Part shown: positions 57,171 to 64,000 of the stretch, piece after piece
Layout of the letters: each line of letters starts with the position of its first letter
Position numbering within the stretch: the first letter of the stretch is position 1
NCBI RefSeq assembly: GCF_005938625.1
Contig: NZ_VCNJ01000014.1
Coordinates: 1-64,000, forward strand
Length of the DNA: 64,000 nucleotides
DNA from: Pseudomonas fluorescens
GTDB lineage: Bacteria > Pseudomonadota > Gammaproteobacteria > Pseudomonadales > Pseudomonadaceae
Direction: 5' to 3'
Position numbers and translations under genes: made by a program
The notes under the pieces: generated by a model
Told to the model about the DNA's origin: nothing
What the model saw: the letters and a program-made list of their open reading frames with translations, nothing else
Database searches by the model: none

Positions 57171-57824
57171 TCAGGCGATGCCGATCTCTTCCTTGAACTG
57201 CTCCATGAAACCCTTCAGACGTTGATGACGGACTTGCGCCAGCCGCTGGCCGGCGACGGTCTGGAAACCGTCGGCGAGGTGTAACAGCTTGGTCTGGAAA
57301 TGATCGAGGCAAAACCGCTTGTCGTCGTAGTCGCGTTGTTTCGCTTCGGGATCCTGTGGGTCGTACAGCGCCGAGCCCATGCGCCCGGCAATGTAGAAAG
57401 TACGGGCGACGCCGAGCATGCCCAGAGAGTCGAGACGATCGGCATCCTGGACGATTTTCGCTTCAAGAGTGCGTGGCGTGAGGTTGGCGGAGAAACTGTG
57501 GGCTTCGATGGCGTGGGCTACGGCCGTGATTTTTTCTTCGGGCCAGTTCATCGCGGCGAGCACCGATGAAGCTTTTTCCGCCGCCAGTCGCGAGGCTTGC
57601 GCGCGCAGTGGCGAGTTCTTCTCGACAGCCACGCAATCGTGCAAGAGCACGGCGGCCAACAACACCTCCAGATCGCCGCCTTCTTCTTCATGCAGCGTAC
57701 GTACGTTGTGCCAGACCCGTTGCAGGTGGGCGAGGTCGTGGGCGCCGTCATCGGACGGCTCCAGGGCGTGGGGCAGTAACTCTGCTGCCAGTGCCGCCAC
57801 GGGTGTAAAACTATCTAAGTTCAT
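57171..57824 (-). CDS. HD-domain hydrolase (YedJ-like)
   Basis: The 217-aa protein has the HD metal-binding pattern: HDLAHLQRV, LLHDCV (the HD pair), HAIEAHSF and the late aspartate in VQDADRLDSLG. YedJ-type HD proteins are small phosphohydrolases of unknown substrate. The second of two close ATGs (57824) has AAAGG at proper spacing. Confidence 0.88.
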   Translation of the reverse strand: MNLDSFTPVAALAAELLPHALEPSDDGAHDLAHLQRVWHNVRTLHEEEGGDLEVLLAAVLLHDCVAVEKNSPLRAQASRLAAEKASSVLAAMNWPEEKITAVAHAIEAHSFSANLTPRTLEAKIVQDADRLDSLGMLGVARTFYIAGRMGSALYDPQDPEAKQRDYDDKRFCLDHFQTKLLHLADGFQTVAGQRLAQVRHQRLKGFMEQFKEEIGIA

Positions 57825-57849
57825 AAGCATCCTTTCAGATTGTCGAAGT

Positions 57850-57943
57850 CCCTGTGGGAGCGGGCCTGCTCGCGAAGAGGCAGTATCAGTCACCGCAATG
57901 TCACTGACAGTCCGCCTTCGCGAGCAGGCTCGCTCCCACAGGG
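57850..57943. repeat. REP palindrome (CCCTGTGGGAGCG type)
   Basis: A 94-nt inverted repeat with arms CCCTGTGGGAGCGGGCCTGC and the complement ending CGCTCCCACAGGG, just upstream of the HD hydrolase gene. Confidence 0.9.
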
Positions 57944-58049
57944 AACTGCAGTGTTTGCAACATTGCGCAGGATAGTGTGTGTTTTGCCATGTGACGAGCG
58001 CCGCCCACGGCCTTAGTATGGCGTTTTCCTTTTCCGACAAGGCCCGTCC

Positions 58050-58529
58050 ATGACGATCGACATCCGCCCGGCGACCCCCAGCGATGCTCCGCAAATTCTC
58101 GCCTTCATCACTGAACTCGCCGATTTCGAAAAGGCCCGTCACGAAGTCATCGCCAGCGTCGCCGACATCGAACGCAGCCTGTTCGGCGAAGGCGCCACCG
58201 CCCACGGTCTGATCTGCCTGCGTGATGGTTTGCCGATCGGTTTCGCGGTGTTTTTCTTCAGCTATTCGACCTGGCTCGGCAGCAACTGCCTGTACCTCGA
58301 AGACCTCTACATCACCCCGGAGCAACGCGGCGGCGGTGCCGGCAAAACCCTGCTGCGCCACTTGGCGAAAATCGCCTGCGACAACGACTGCGGCCGCTTC
58401 GAATGGAGCGTGCTGGACTGGAACACGCCGGCGATCGAATTCTACAAATCCCTCGGCGCGCAACCTCAGGAAGAGTGGGTGCGCTACCGCATGGATGGTC
58501 AGGTCCTGCGTGAGTTTGCCGAGGGCTGA
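58050..58529 (+). CDS. GNAT-family N-acetyltransferase (diamine/thialysine acetyltransferase-like)
   Basis: The 159-aa protein has the GNAT acetyl-CoA site EDLYITPEQRGGGAGKTLLRHLA and a WNTPAIEFYKSLGA C-terminus like spermidine/spermine and thialysine acetyltransferases. It probably acetylates a small amine. A lone gene with its own short upstream region. Confidence 0.88.
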   Translation: MTIDIRPATPSDAPQILAFITELADFEKARHEVIASVADIERSLFGEGATAHGLICLRDGLPIGFAVFFFSYSTWLGSNCLYLEDLYITPEQRGGGAGKTLLRHLAKIACDNDCGRFEWSVLDWNTPAIEFYKSLGAQPQEEWVRYRMDGQVLREFAEG

Positions 58530-58688
58530 ACACAGTGATGGCAATCCGGCAGTAATTCGATTGTCGCCAGCGCTCTAGTCCGGCATTCTACGCGCCATTT
58601 TTGCGCGCTCACGGACGACACCTGCAATGCCTCTGGCACAACTTCTCCACGCCCGTGGAGCCTTCGCTGCGTCAACGAGTGACCGGCG

Positions 58689-59351
58689 ATGAGCGGACTA
58701 CGGGCGTCAATGCGTCTGTATGGCCTGGTGAAAGACTCAGGCTCGAGCGACAACCCCCAGCGCCAACCGGTCGACATTCTGTGCATGACAAACCGCACGG
58801 GCGGCAGCGCCATTCGCGCGTTCGTGTCACGCCTTGATGCCGAGTTGATGGCCCGCAGCGCCGGGCTCGCCGAATACCGCGTGATACCGCTGCGCACCTT
58901 CGATCCGACGGCGTTTATCGACGCCCATCAAGGCTGGCTGACGCTGCACATTTGCTGTGGTTTCGTCGCCCCTGCCGGGCATTCGCTGCTCAAGGACGGC
59001 GGGTTGATGCCGATGGGCTGGTACGTCTATTCCGAGATCGGCCAGTGGACGGTCCAGCATCATCTCGACCTCGGCGCACAAATGGCCGAACTGCTGCAAT
59101 CGACTTACGAGCGTAATCACCTGCGCAACTACAACGCCTGGCTCAACGAACTCGACGACGCCTCGCCGGCTGAACTGGCCTGGCAAACCGACGAAGCCTG
59201 GCGACACCTGCAAACCGCCGCATCACCCGACAGCCGTGAGCATTGCCACGCCCTGTTCGACCCCGTCGACAACCGCTGGCGCTTCGCCGCGACCGACATC
59301 GATATTCATCAGCCGCACCCGGAACCCCTGAAGCAAGGAGCTTTGAATTGA
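58689..59351 (+). CDS. Unrecognised protein upstream of the PAAR gene
   Basis: The 220-aa soluble protein has no domain I recognise. Visible features are a GWLTLHICCGFVAPAGHS stretch, aromatic helices with WYVYSEIGQW and a polar His-rich tail. It overlaps the PAAR gene by TTGA, so the two are translationally coupled and the product is likely part of the effector module, perhaps an adaptor or chaperone as DUF4123/DUF2169 proteins are elsewhere; it resembles neither. The start is uncertain; a later ATG at 58710 would drop seven residues. Confidence 0.6.
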   Translation: MSGLRASMRLYGLVKDSGSSDNPQRQPVDILCMTNRTGGSAIRAFVSRLDAELMARSAGLAEYRVIPLRTFDPTAFIDAHQGWLTLHICCGFVAPAGHSLLKDGGLMPMGWYVYSEIGQWTVQHHLDLGAQMAELLQSTYERNHLRNYNAWLNELDDASPAELAWQTDEAWRHLQTAASPDSREHCHALFDPVDNRWRFAATDIDIHQPHPEPLKQGALN

Positions 59352-59842
59352 GTGGTAAACCCGCTGCACGCGTCACCGACCCGACCGCCTGCCCATTGCC
59401 AGGCCATGGCACCAACCCGATTGCCTCCGGCTCGCCGAACGTCTTCTTCGACGGTCTCGCCGCCGCGCGCATGACCGATAAATCGGCGTGTGGCAGCCCG
59501 ATTACCGGAGCCGTTTCCGGCACCGTATTCATCAACGGCCTGAACGCGGCCACGCTCGATAGCACCGGAGGCCATGGCAATGTCGTGGTTGGTGGTTCAG
59601 GGACGGTGATTATCGGCCAGAGTGGCGGCGGGGCAGCGTTTAGTGGGCTGTTGCCGATGCCGGCGCATTTTACGGACAGGTTGCAAGTGGTTAACGAGGC
59701 GACTGGCGAGCCTATCCCCGATCATCCGTATGCGATCCAGCGAGGTGATGGGCGCATAGAACATGGCATCACCAATGAGCGGGGCTTTACCCATATGGTG
59801 AGTTCTCACTTGGCTGAAACTATTAAATTGTTTGTAGAGTGA
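59348..59842 (+). CDS. PAAR-domain type VI secretion spike protein with TTR-like tail
   Basis: The 164-aa protein consists of PAAR repeats (PAARVTDPTACPLPGHG, MTDKSACGSPITGA, GGHGNVVVGGSGTVIIG) that form the cone capping VgrG. After it comes a transthyretin-like extension (LQVVNEATGEPIPDHPYAI...GITNERGFTHMV) that often links to cargo. The start is a TTG with AAGGAG upstream. It is followed by GTGA overlap with the lipase gene, so the toxin is encoded separately rather than fused. Confidence 0.85.
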   Translation: MSGKPAARVTDPTACPLPGHGTNPIASGSPNVFFDGLAAARMTDKSACGSPITGAVSGTVFINGLNAATLDSTGGHGNVVVGGSGTVIIGQSGGGAAFSGLLPMPAHFTDRLQVVNEATGEPIPDHPYAIQRGDGRIEHGITNERGFTHMVSSHLAETIKLFVE

Positions 59843-60582
59843 TCGAAATGGAAGTCGAAAATCCTGCACTCAGAGACTGCAAAACTGAAGTGGCTGGCCA
59901 TGAGTTGACCTGCAAGACTGACCAGAGCGTCAAGCAAGTTACTGTCAAAGTGAAAAAGGTAGCCATTTTCTTTATTGGCGGTGCTGGGGATAAAGAGGAG
60001 TATTACCAGAATGAACCTCCTCATCATAACGTGCAAAATGCCTGGAATCAGTTGTCGAACAGATTGTCTCCGGAACAAAAGCTCGACGTTAATTTGCCTT
60101 ATATAAGCTATAAGGATGTTCGCGGTGAGAAGGATATCGAGAAGTATGTAATACGCCCGTTAAAAGGTGATAAGACGGTTTATCTTGTGATTGTTGGTCA
60201 TAGCCTTGGGGGGTGGAATGGTGCACATTTGACCTCGATTTTGAAAGAGCGAGGTTATACAGTCAAGATATTGGTAACACTCGATCCTGTTGGCGGTGGT
60301 ACAGGTGTATGGATGTTCTCTGATATCTATTTTACGACGCCAAAGCCCGTGGCAGATTATTGGATAAATATATTGGCATCCCCCAAGGAAAAAGACGATT
60401 CAGATACTGTTGCCAGTTTGGGAGAGCGCTGGATCATGACATCTGGACCGAATATAAATGAGGCGGTCAGTGCGAATCACCGGCAAGCAGGTATGCTGTT
60501 CGCCTCCAAACTTCAAAGTGGAAAGTCTGCGTGCGATATAGTTTATGAGCGAGTGACTCAATATTTGGAATCGAAAAAATGA
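59839..60582 (+). CDS. Alpha/beta-hydrolase lipase, candidate type VI secretion effector
   Basis: The 247-aa protein has the lipase nucleophile elbow GHSLGGWNG (S122) and plausible D149 (TLDPVGGG) and H214 (ANHRQAG) completing a triad. It has no signal peptide, as expected for delivery by PAAR. Its base composition is clearly more AT-rich than its neighbours, a sign of recent transfer. It may start at GTG 59839 (overlapping PAAR) or ATG 59848. The substrate is probably a membrane phospholipid. Confidence 0.78.
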   Translation: MIEMEVENPALRDCKTEVAGHELTCKTDQSVKQVTVKVKKVAIFFIGGAGDKEEYYQNEPPHHNVQNAWNQLSNRLSPEQKLDVNLPYISYKDVRGEKDIEKYVIRPLKGDKTVYLVIVGHSLGGWNGAHLTSILKERGYTVKILVTLDPVGGGTGVWMFSDIYFTTPKPVADYWINILASPKEKDDSDTVASLGERWIMTSGPNINEAVSANHRQAGMLFASKLQSGKSACDIVYERVTQYLESKK

Positions 60583-61109
60583 TACGACTATTTATTGTGC
60601 TGACGATGCTTCTATGTAGTTCTTGTGCCAAGCGGCCGATTCTTCCTGATACCGAGATTGAATTCATTTCTGTCGCTACAGGGGGCGATAGTTTGTCTTG
60701 GAATGTTCGCTTTAGTTCGAAGACCGATGTGTTGAATTTTTTTAAGGATGCGACGGGAGAAACACAGTTGGGTGAAACATTGTTTTGCTCTCTGGATAAA
60801 GAGCTTGAATTTGAAAACTCCGATAAATTGACTAATTATTTTGTTGGTAATCTTGTTGAGGTTGACGCCGATAAGTCTGGTTTAGACCATATTTATACGT
60901 CTAGATTGTCCGCAGTGAGAAAGGAGGATGAGGGCGTTTCAAATGTTTTCATGAGCGCGGAAGAACTGCTGGCATTATTAAATGAACGTAACGCCGTCTC
61001 TTGCAGAGTGTTTACCTCAGCTTACTCATTCGGGGGATACTATTCGAAGTCAATGCTGATTCCAGCAACTGACCTCGTACACGTCATTGAACAGCAGCGC
61101 GTGCAATGA
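60579..61109 (+). CDS. Lipoprotein, candidate immunity protein for the lipase
   Basis: The 176-aa AT-rich gene overlaps the lipase stop by ATGA. The protein has a lipoprotein signal with lipobox CSSC (C16 acylated) and should sit in the periplasm, where the lipase would act. This is the usual place for immunity proteins of lipase effectors. No homologous family is recognised. Confidence 0.75.
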   Translation: MIRLFIVLTMLLCSSCAKRPILPDTEIEFISVATGGDSLSWNVRFSSKTDVLNFFKDATGETQLGETLFCSLDKELEFENSDKLTNYFVGNLVEVDADKSGLDHIYTSRLSAVRKEDEGVSNVFMSAEELLALLNERNAVSCRVFTSAYSFGGYYSKSMLIPATDLVHVIEQQRVQ

Positions 61110-61117
61110 TTGCTTTG

Positions 61118-61217
61118 TCCCATAATATGGGATGCAAAATTACATATTGAGATTTCCCGTCTGAGAGGTCTATAGTCCGTCGCACTCACTGCCAAAAACA
61201 AAACAGGTGAAGCGATG
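61118..61217 (+). promoter_or_regulatory. Promoter/operator copy B of the dgo operon
   Basis: TCCCA-TAATA-TGGGA, the -35 TTGAGA (61147-61152), 18 nt, the -10 TATAGT (61171-61176) and ACAGGTGAAG before the dgoK ATG are all shared with copy A at 45396. It starts 9 nt after the lipoprotein gene, so the AT-rich module abuts it exactly. Confidence 0.82.
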
Positions 61218-62204
61218 CTGGCGCAATTGATCGCGCTCGACTGGGGGACGACCTCATTACGTGCTTACAAACTCGCGGCGGGCGGTGTGGTGCTGGAGCA
61301 GCGCGCGCTGTCGTCCGGGATCATGCAGTTGCCCAAGACCCCGCGAATCATCAACGGTCGCGAATGCGCCGATGGTTTTGAATTGGCCTTCGACGACGCG
61401 TGCGGCGACTGGCTCGATGCGCAGCCGGGTCTGCCGGTGATTGCCTGCGGCATGGTCGGCAGTGCGCAGGGCTGGCGTGAAGCGGCCTACTGCGAGACGC
61501 CGGCGAATGTCGCCAATCTCGGAAACTCCCTACAAACAGTTGTCAGTCTGCGCGGCACGCGGGTGCATATCGTGCCGGGCGTGATTCAGCGTTCGCGTCT
61601 GCCGAATGTGATGCGCGGCGAAGAAACCCAAGTGTTGGGTGTTCTGCAGAATCTGCCGGTCGAGGCGGGCGCTGATCTGCTGATCGGTCTGCCAGGCAGC
61701 CACTCGAAATGGGTCGACGTGGTCGATGGCTGCATCACTCATTTCGACACGTTCATGACTGGCGAAGTGTTCGCCGTGCTCAGCGAGCACAGCATTCTTG
61801 GCCGCACTCAACAGCAAGGCGCGGCGTTCGATGCTCAGGCGTTTGACCGCGGTGTGCAGGTTGCGCAGTCGGCGGACGGCGAGCTGGGCGTGCTGTCGAC
61901 CTTGTTCAGTGCCCGTACCTTGGGCCTGACCGGCGAACTCAGCCCAACCGCGCAAGCGGATTATCTGTCCGGCCTGATGATCGGCCATGAATTGGCAGCA
62001 CTGGCCAGCGCTCAACGCCGTCGCCGCGACAACCCGAATCTTCCTTCGATCATCCTCATCGGCAACGCGCAACTGTGTGCGCGCTACCGCCGTGCCCTCG
62101 ACGCCTGCGGTTTCGCCAACGTGACGCTGGCCGAGCAGGCCACCGAACGTGGTCTGTGGCAACTGGCGCTGGCCGCCGGACTGATCGATTCCTCATCCCG
62201 TTAA
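61215..62204 (+). CDS. dgoK: 2-dehydro-3-deoxygalactonokinase DgoK
   Basis: The 329-aa kinase has the N-terminal phosphate-binding IALDWGTTSLRAY and the GMVGSAQGW segment typical of DgoK. It phosphorylates KDGal to KDPGal. ACAGGTGAAG precedes the ATG. It starts the dgoK-dgoA-dgoD operon. Confidence 0.94.
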   Translation: MLAQLIALDWGTTSLRAYKLAAGGVVLEQRALSSGIMQLPKTPRIINGRECADGFELAFDDACGDWLDAQPGLPVIACGMVGSAQGWREAAYCETPANVANLGNSLQTVVSLRGTRVHIVPGVIQRSRLPNVMRGEETQVLGVLQNLPVEAGADLLIGLPGSHSKWVDVVDGCITHFDTFMTGEVFAVLSEHSILGRTQQQGAAFDAQAFDRGVQVAQSADGELGVLSTLFSARTLGLTGELSPTAQADYLSGLMIGHELAALASAQRRRRDNPNLPSIILIGNAQLCARYRRALDACGFANVTLAEQATERGLWQLALAAGLIDSSSR

Positions 62205-62223
62205 CCCTGACTGGAGGCCTGAC

Positions 62224-62844
62224 ATGCTCAAGCAAGCATTGGCGCAAAACGGTCTGATCGCGATCCTGCGTGGCCTGCATCCGCAGGAAGCCGCCGCTGT
62301 CGGAGAAGTCCTGTATGCCGCCGGATTTCGCGTCATCGAAGTACCGCTCAATTCCCCTTCGCCGTACGAAAGTATCCGCATCCTGCGCAAGACCTTGCCC
62401 GCCGATTGCCTGATCGGTGCCGGCACGGTGTTGACCCCGGAACAGGTCGAGTTGGTGAAGGAGGCCGGCGGCCAAGTGATCGTCATGCCGCACAGCGATG
62501 CCAAGGTTCTGCGCGCGGCAAAAGCGGCGGGACTCTATCTATCGCCCGGCGTTGCCACGCCAACGGAAGCGTTCGCAGCGCTGGCGGAGGGCGCGGACAT
62601 TCTCAAGCTGTTCCCGGCCGAGCAGATGGGCCCGGCGGTCGTAAAAGCCTGGCTCGCGGTGTTGCCGTCCGGGACGGTGCTGGCGCCGGTCGGCGGCATC
62701 ACGCCGGACAACATGCAGGCGTTTATCGACGCTGGCGTGAAAGGTTTCGGCCTCGGTTCCGGCCTGTTCAAATCAGGCATGACGCCGGAGCAGGTGGCGG
62801 TGAATGCCCAGGCATACGTGGCCGCGTGGAAGGCGCTTCGCTAA
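62224..62844 (+). CDS. dgoA: 2-dehydro-3-deoxy-6-phosphogalactonate aldolase DgoA
   Basis: The 206-aa class I aldolase has the KDPG/KDPGal motif GLIAILRG at its start, GAGTVLTPEQ and the Schiff-base lysine in ILKLFPAEQMGP. It splits KDPGal to pyruvate and glyceraldehyde-3-phosphate. The gap to dgoK is 19 nt. Confidence 0.95.
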   Translation: MLKQALAQNGLIAILRGLHPQEAAAVGEVLYAAGFRVIEVPLNSPSPYESIRILRKTLPADCLIGAGTVLTPEQVELVKEAGGQVIVMPHSDAKVLRAAKAAGLYLSPGVATPTEAFAALAEGADILKLFPAEQMGPAVVKAWLAVLPSGTVLAPVGGITPDNMQAFIDAGVKGFGLGSGLFKSGMTPEQVAVNAQAYVAAWKALR

Positions 62845-62903
62845 GACTTTCGCGCTGCGTGCGCTGCATCTAATAAGAGCTGCATTTACAAAAGAGAGCA
62901 GAG

Positions 62904-64000
62904 ATGAAAATCACCAAACTCACGACCTTCATCGTTCCGCCGCGCTGGTGTTTCCTCAAGGTTGAAACCGACGAAGGCGTTACCGGTTGGGGCGAGCCTG
63001 TGGTTGAGGGCCGCGCACACACCGTGGCCGCTGCCGTCGAAGAATTGTCCGACTACCTGATCGGCAAAGACCCACGCAATATCGAAGACATCTGGACCGT
63101 GCTCTATCGCGGCGGCTTCTACCGTGGCGGCGCGATCCACATGAGCGCACTGGCCGGTATCGATCAGGCGCTGTGGGACATCAAGGGCAAGGCCCTCGGT
63201 GTCTCGGTGAGTGATCTGCTCGGTGGCCAGGTGCGTGACAAGATTCGCGTGTATTCGTGGATCGGCGGCGATCGTCCGGCCGACACCGCGCGTGCGGCGA
63301 AAGAGGCGGTGAGCCGTGGCTTCACTGCGGTGAAAATGAACGGCACTGAAGAGCTGCAATTTCTCGATACCTTCGAAAAAGTCGATCTGGCGCTGGCCAA
63401 CGTGGCCGCCGTGCGTGATGCGGTGGGGCCGAACGTCGGCATCGGCGTCGACTTCCATGGTCGCGTGCACAAGCCGATGGCCAAGGTGCTGATGAAGGAA
63501 CTCGACCCGTACAAACTGATGTTTATCGAAGAGCCGGTACTCAGCGAAAACTACGAAGCGTTGAAAGAACTGGCGCCGTTGACCAGCACGCCGATTGCTC
63601 TCGGTGAGCGGCTGTTCTCGCGTTGGGACTTTAAACGCGTGTTGAGCGAAGGCTATGTCGACATCATCCAGCCGGATGCTTCCCACGCCGGCGGCATCAC
63701 TGAAACGCGCAAGATCGCCAACATGGCCGAAGCCTACGACGTCGCGTTGGCGCTGCATTGCCCGCTGGGACCGATTGCGCTGGCAGCGTGTTTGCAATTG
63801 GACGCGGCTTGTTACAACGCGTTTATCCAGGAGCAAAGCCTGGGCATCCATTACAACGAGAGCAACGACTTGCTCGACTACGTGAAGGATCCACGGGTGT
63901 TCGATTACGACAAGGGCTTCGTGAAGATTCCGAACGGGCCAGGTTTAGGCATCGAGATCAACGAGGAATATGTGATCGAGCGTGCGGCAGTCGGGCACCG
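62904..64000 (+). CDS. dgoD: D-galactonate dehydratase DgoD, 3' end outside the window
   Basis: The ATG at 62904 follows AGAGAGCAGAG and opens about 365 codons to the window edge without a stop; the E. coli enzyme has 382. The enolase-superfamily ligands are in place: D183 and H185 (GVDFHGR), the glutamate of MFIEEPV and the LGERLFSRW glutamate, plus the late catalytic ALHCPLGP histidine. It converts galactonate to KDGal, feeding DgoK. Only the last few residues are missing. Confidence 0.93.
   Translation, partial: MKITKLTTFIVPPRWCFLKVETDEGVTGWGEPVVEGRAHTVAAAVEELSDYLIGKDPRNIEDIWTVLYRGGFYRGGAIHMSALAGIDQALWDIKGKALGVSVSDLLGGQVRDKIRVYSWIGGDRPADTARAAKEAVSRGFTAVKMNGTEELQFLDTFEKVDLALANVAAVRDAVGPNVGIGVDFHGRVHKPMAKVLMKELDPYKLMFIEEPVLSENYEALKELAPLTSTPIALGERLFSRWDFKRVLSEGYVDIIQPDASHAGGITETRKIANMAEAYDVALALHCPLGPIALAACLQLDAACYNAFIQEQSLGIHYNESNDLLDYVKDPRVFDYDKGFVKIPNGPGLGIEINEEYVIERAAVGH

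Noticed and set aside
58050..58529. The GNAT enzyme considered as the immunity or modification partner of the effector module
   Set aside because: It has normal GC content, its own spacing of about 160 nt and a small-amine acetyltransferase pattern; nothing ties it to the PAAR genes.
45396..61217. The 15.7-kb segment considered as a classical integrative element
   Set aside because: No integrase, no tRNA attachment site and no phage genes lie inside; the flanking repeats are promoters with regulatory function, so only duplication or homologous recombination is proposed.

Overview
The window is a high-GC chromosomal segment of a Pseudomonas, most likely from the P. fluorescens group. This rests on gene content, on the order of the housekeeping genes (from memory it follows the P. 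aeruginosa PA2811-PA2817 and PA2984-PA2954 blocks), and on many REP-type palindromes between genes. No computation or database search was possible; family names come from motifs and order.

Layout. 1-230: the end of a tRNA-Glu, a complete tRNA-Gly and two terminators. 245-3460: an accessory cassette with a LysE exporter, a 2-oxoglutarate/Fe(II) oxygenase and a free-standing AlaX-type tRNA-editing protein, divergent from a LysR regulator. 3571-9917: FadE, a transglutaminase-like protein, a GST and a YadGH-type ABC exporter. 10065-17574: a DUF2062 protein, then comEC, exbBD, lpxK, a Trm112-like protein, kdsB, a low-molecular-weight phosphatase and murB. 17887-22248: a molybdenum hydroxylase operon (2Fe-2S subunit, Mo subunit, XdhC chaperone, MocA-like cytidylyltransferase) between murB and rne. 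22516-29742: rne with a long leader, rluC, a HAD phosphatase, an S49 peptidase and maf. 29848-40025: the yceD-rpmF-plsX-fabD-fabG-acpP-fabF-pabC-mltG-tmk-holB-pilZ-tatD run. Then come the sRNA rgsA on the minus strand, a TetR regulator, a MoaA-type radical SAM enzyme, and DUF4823 and DUF1285 proteins.

43600-64000 is a sugar-catabolic region with accessory insertions. A GntR/FadR regulator, an SMP-30 lactonase, a sugar 1-dehydrogenase and an AraFGH-type importer lie at 43.7-50.2 kb; dgoK, dgoA and dgoD lie at 61.2-64.0 kb. Together they supply every step of a De Ley-Doudoroff-type route from D-galactose (and part of an L-arabinose route) to pyruvate and glyceraldehyde-3-phosphate. The two halves carry the same roughly 100-bp promoter/operator sequence, at 45396 and 61118. 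The 15.7 kb between the copies also holds a GntR / ADP-ribosylglycohydrolase / NCS1 permease / PfkB kinase operon resembling E. coli yegTUVW, an 8-bp tandem repeat, an MFS transporter, an HD hydrolase, a GNAT enzyme and an AT-rich type VI secretion cargo module (PAAR, lipase, lipoprotein immunity candidate).

The most promising leads are the editing protein / oxygenase / exporter cassette (a candidate system that makes and exports a non-canonical amino acid while protecting translation from it), the duplicated sugar promoter with a leader ORF and internal terminator in one copy, the yegTUVW-like module, and the small PAAR-lipase effector module with an unrecognised upstream partner.
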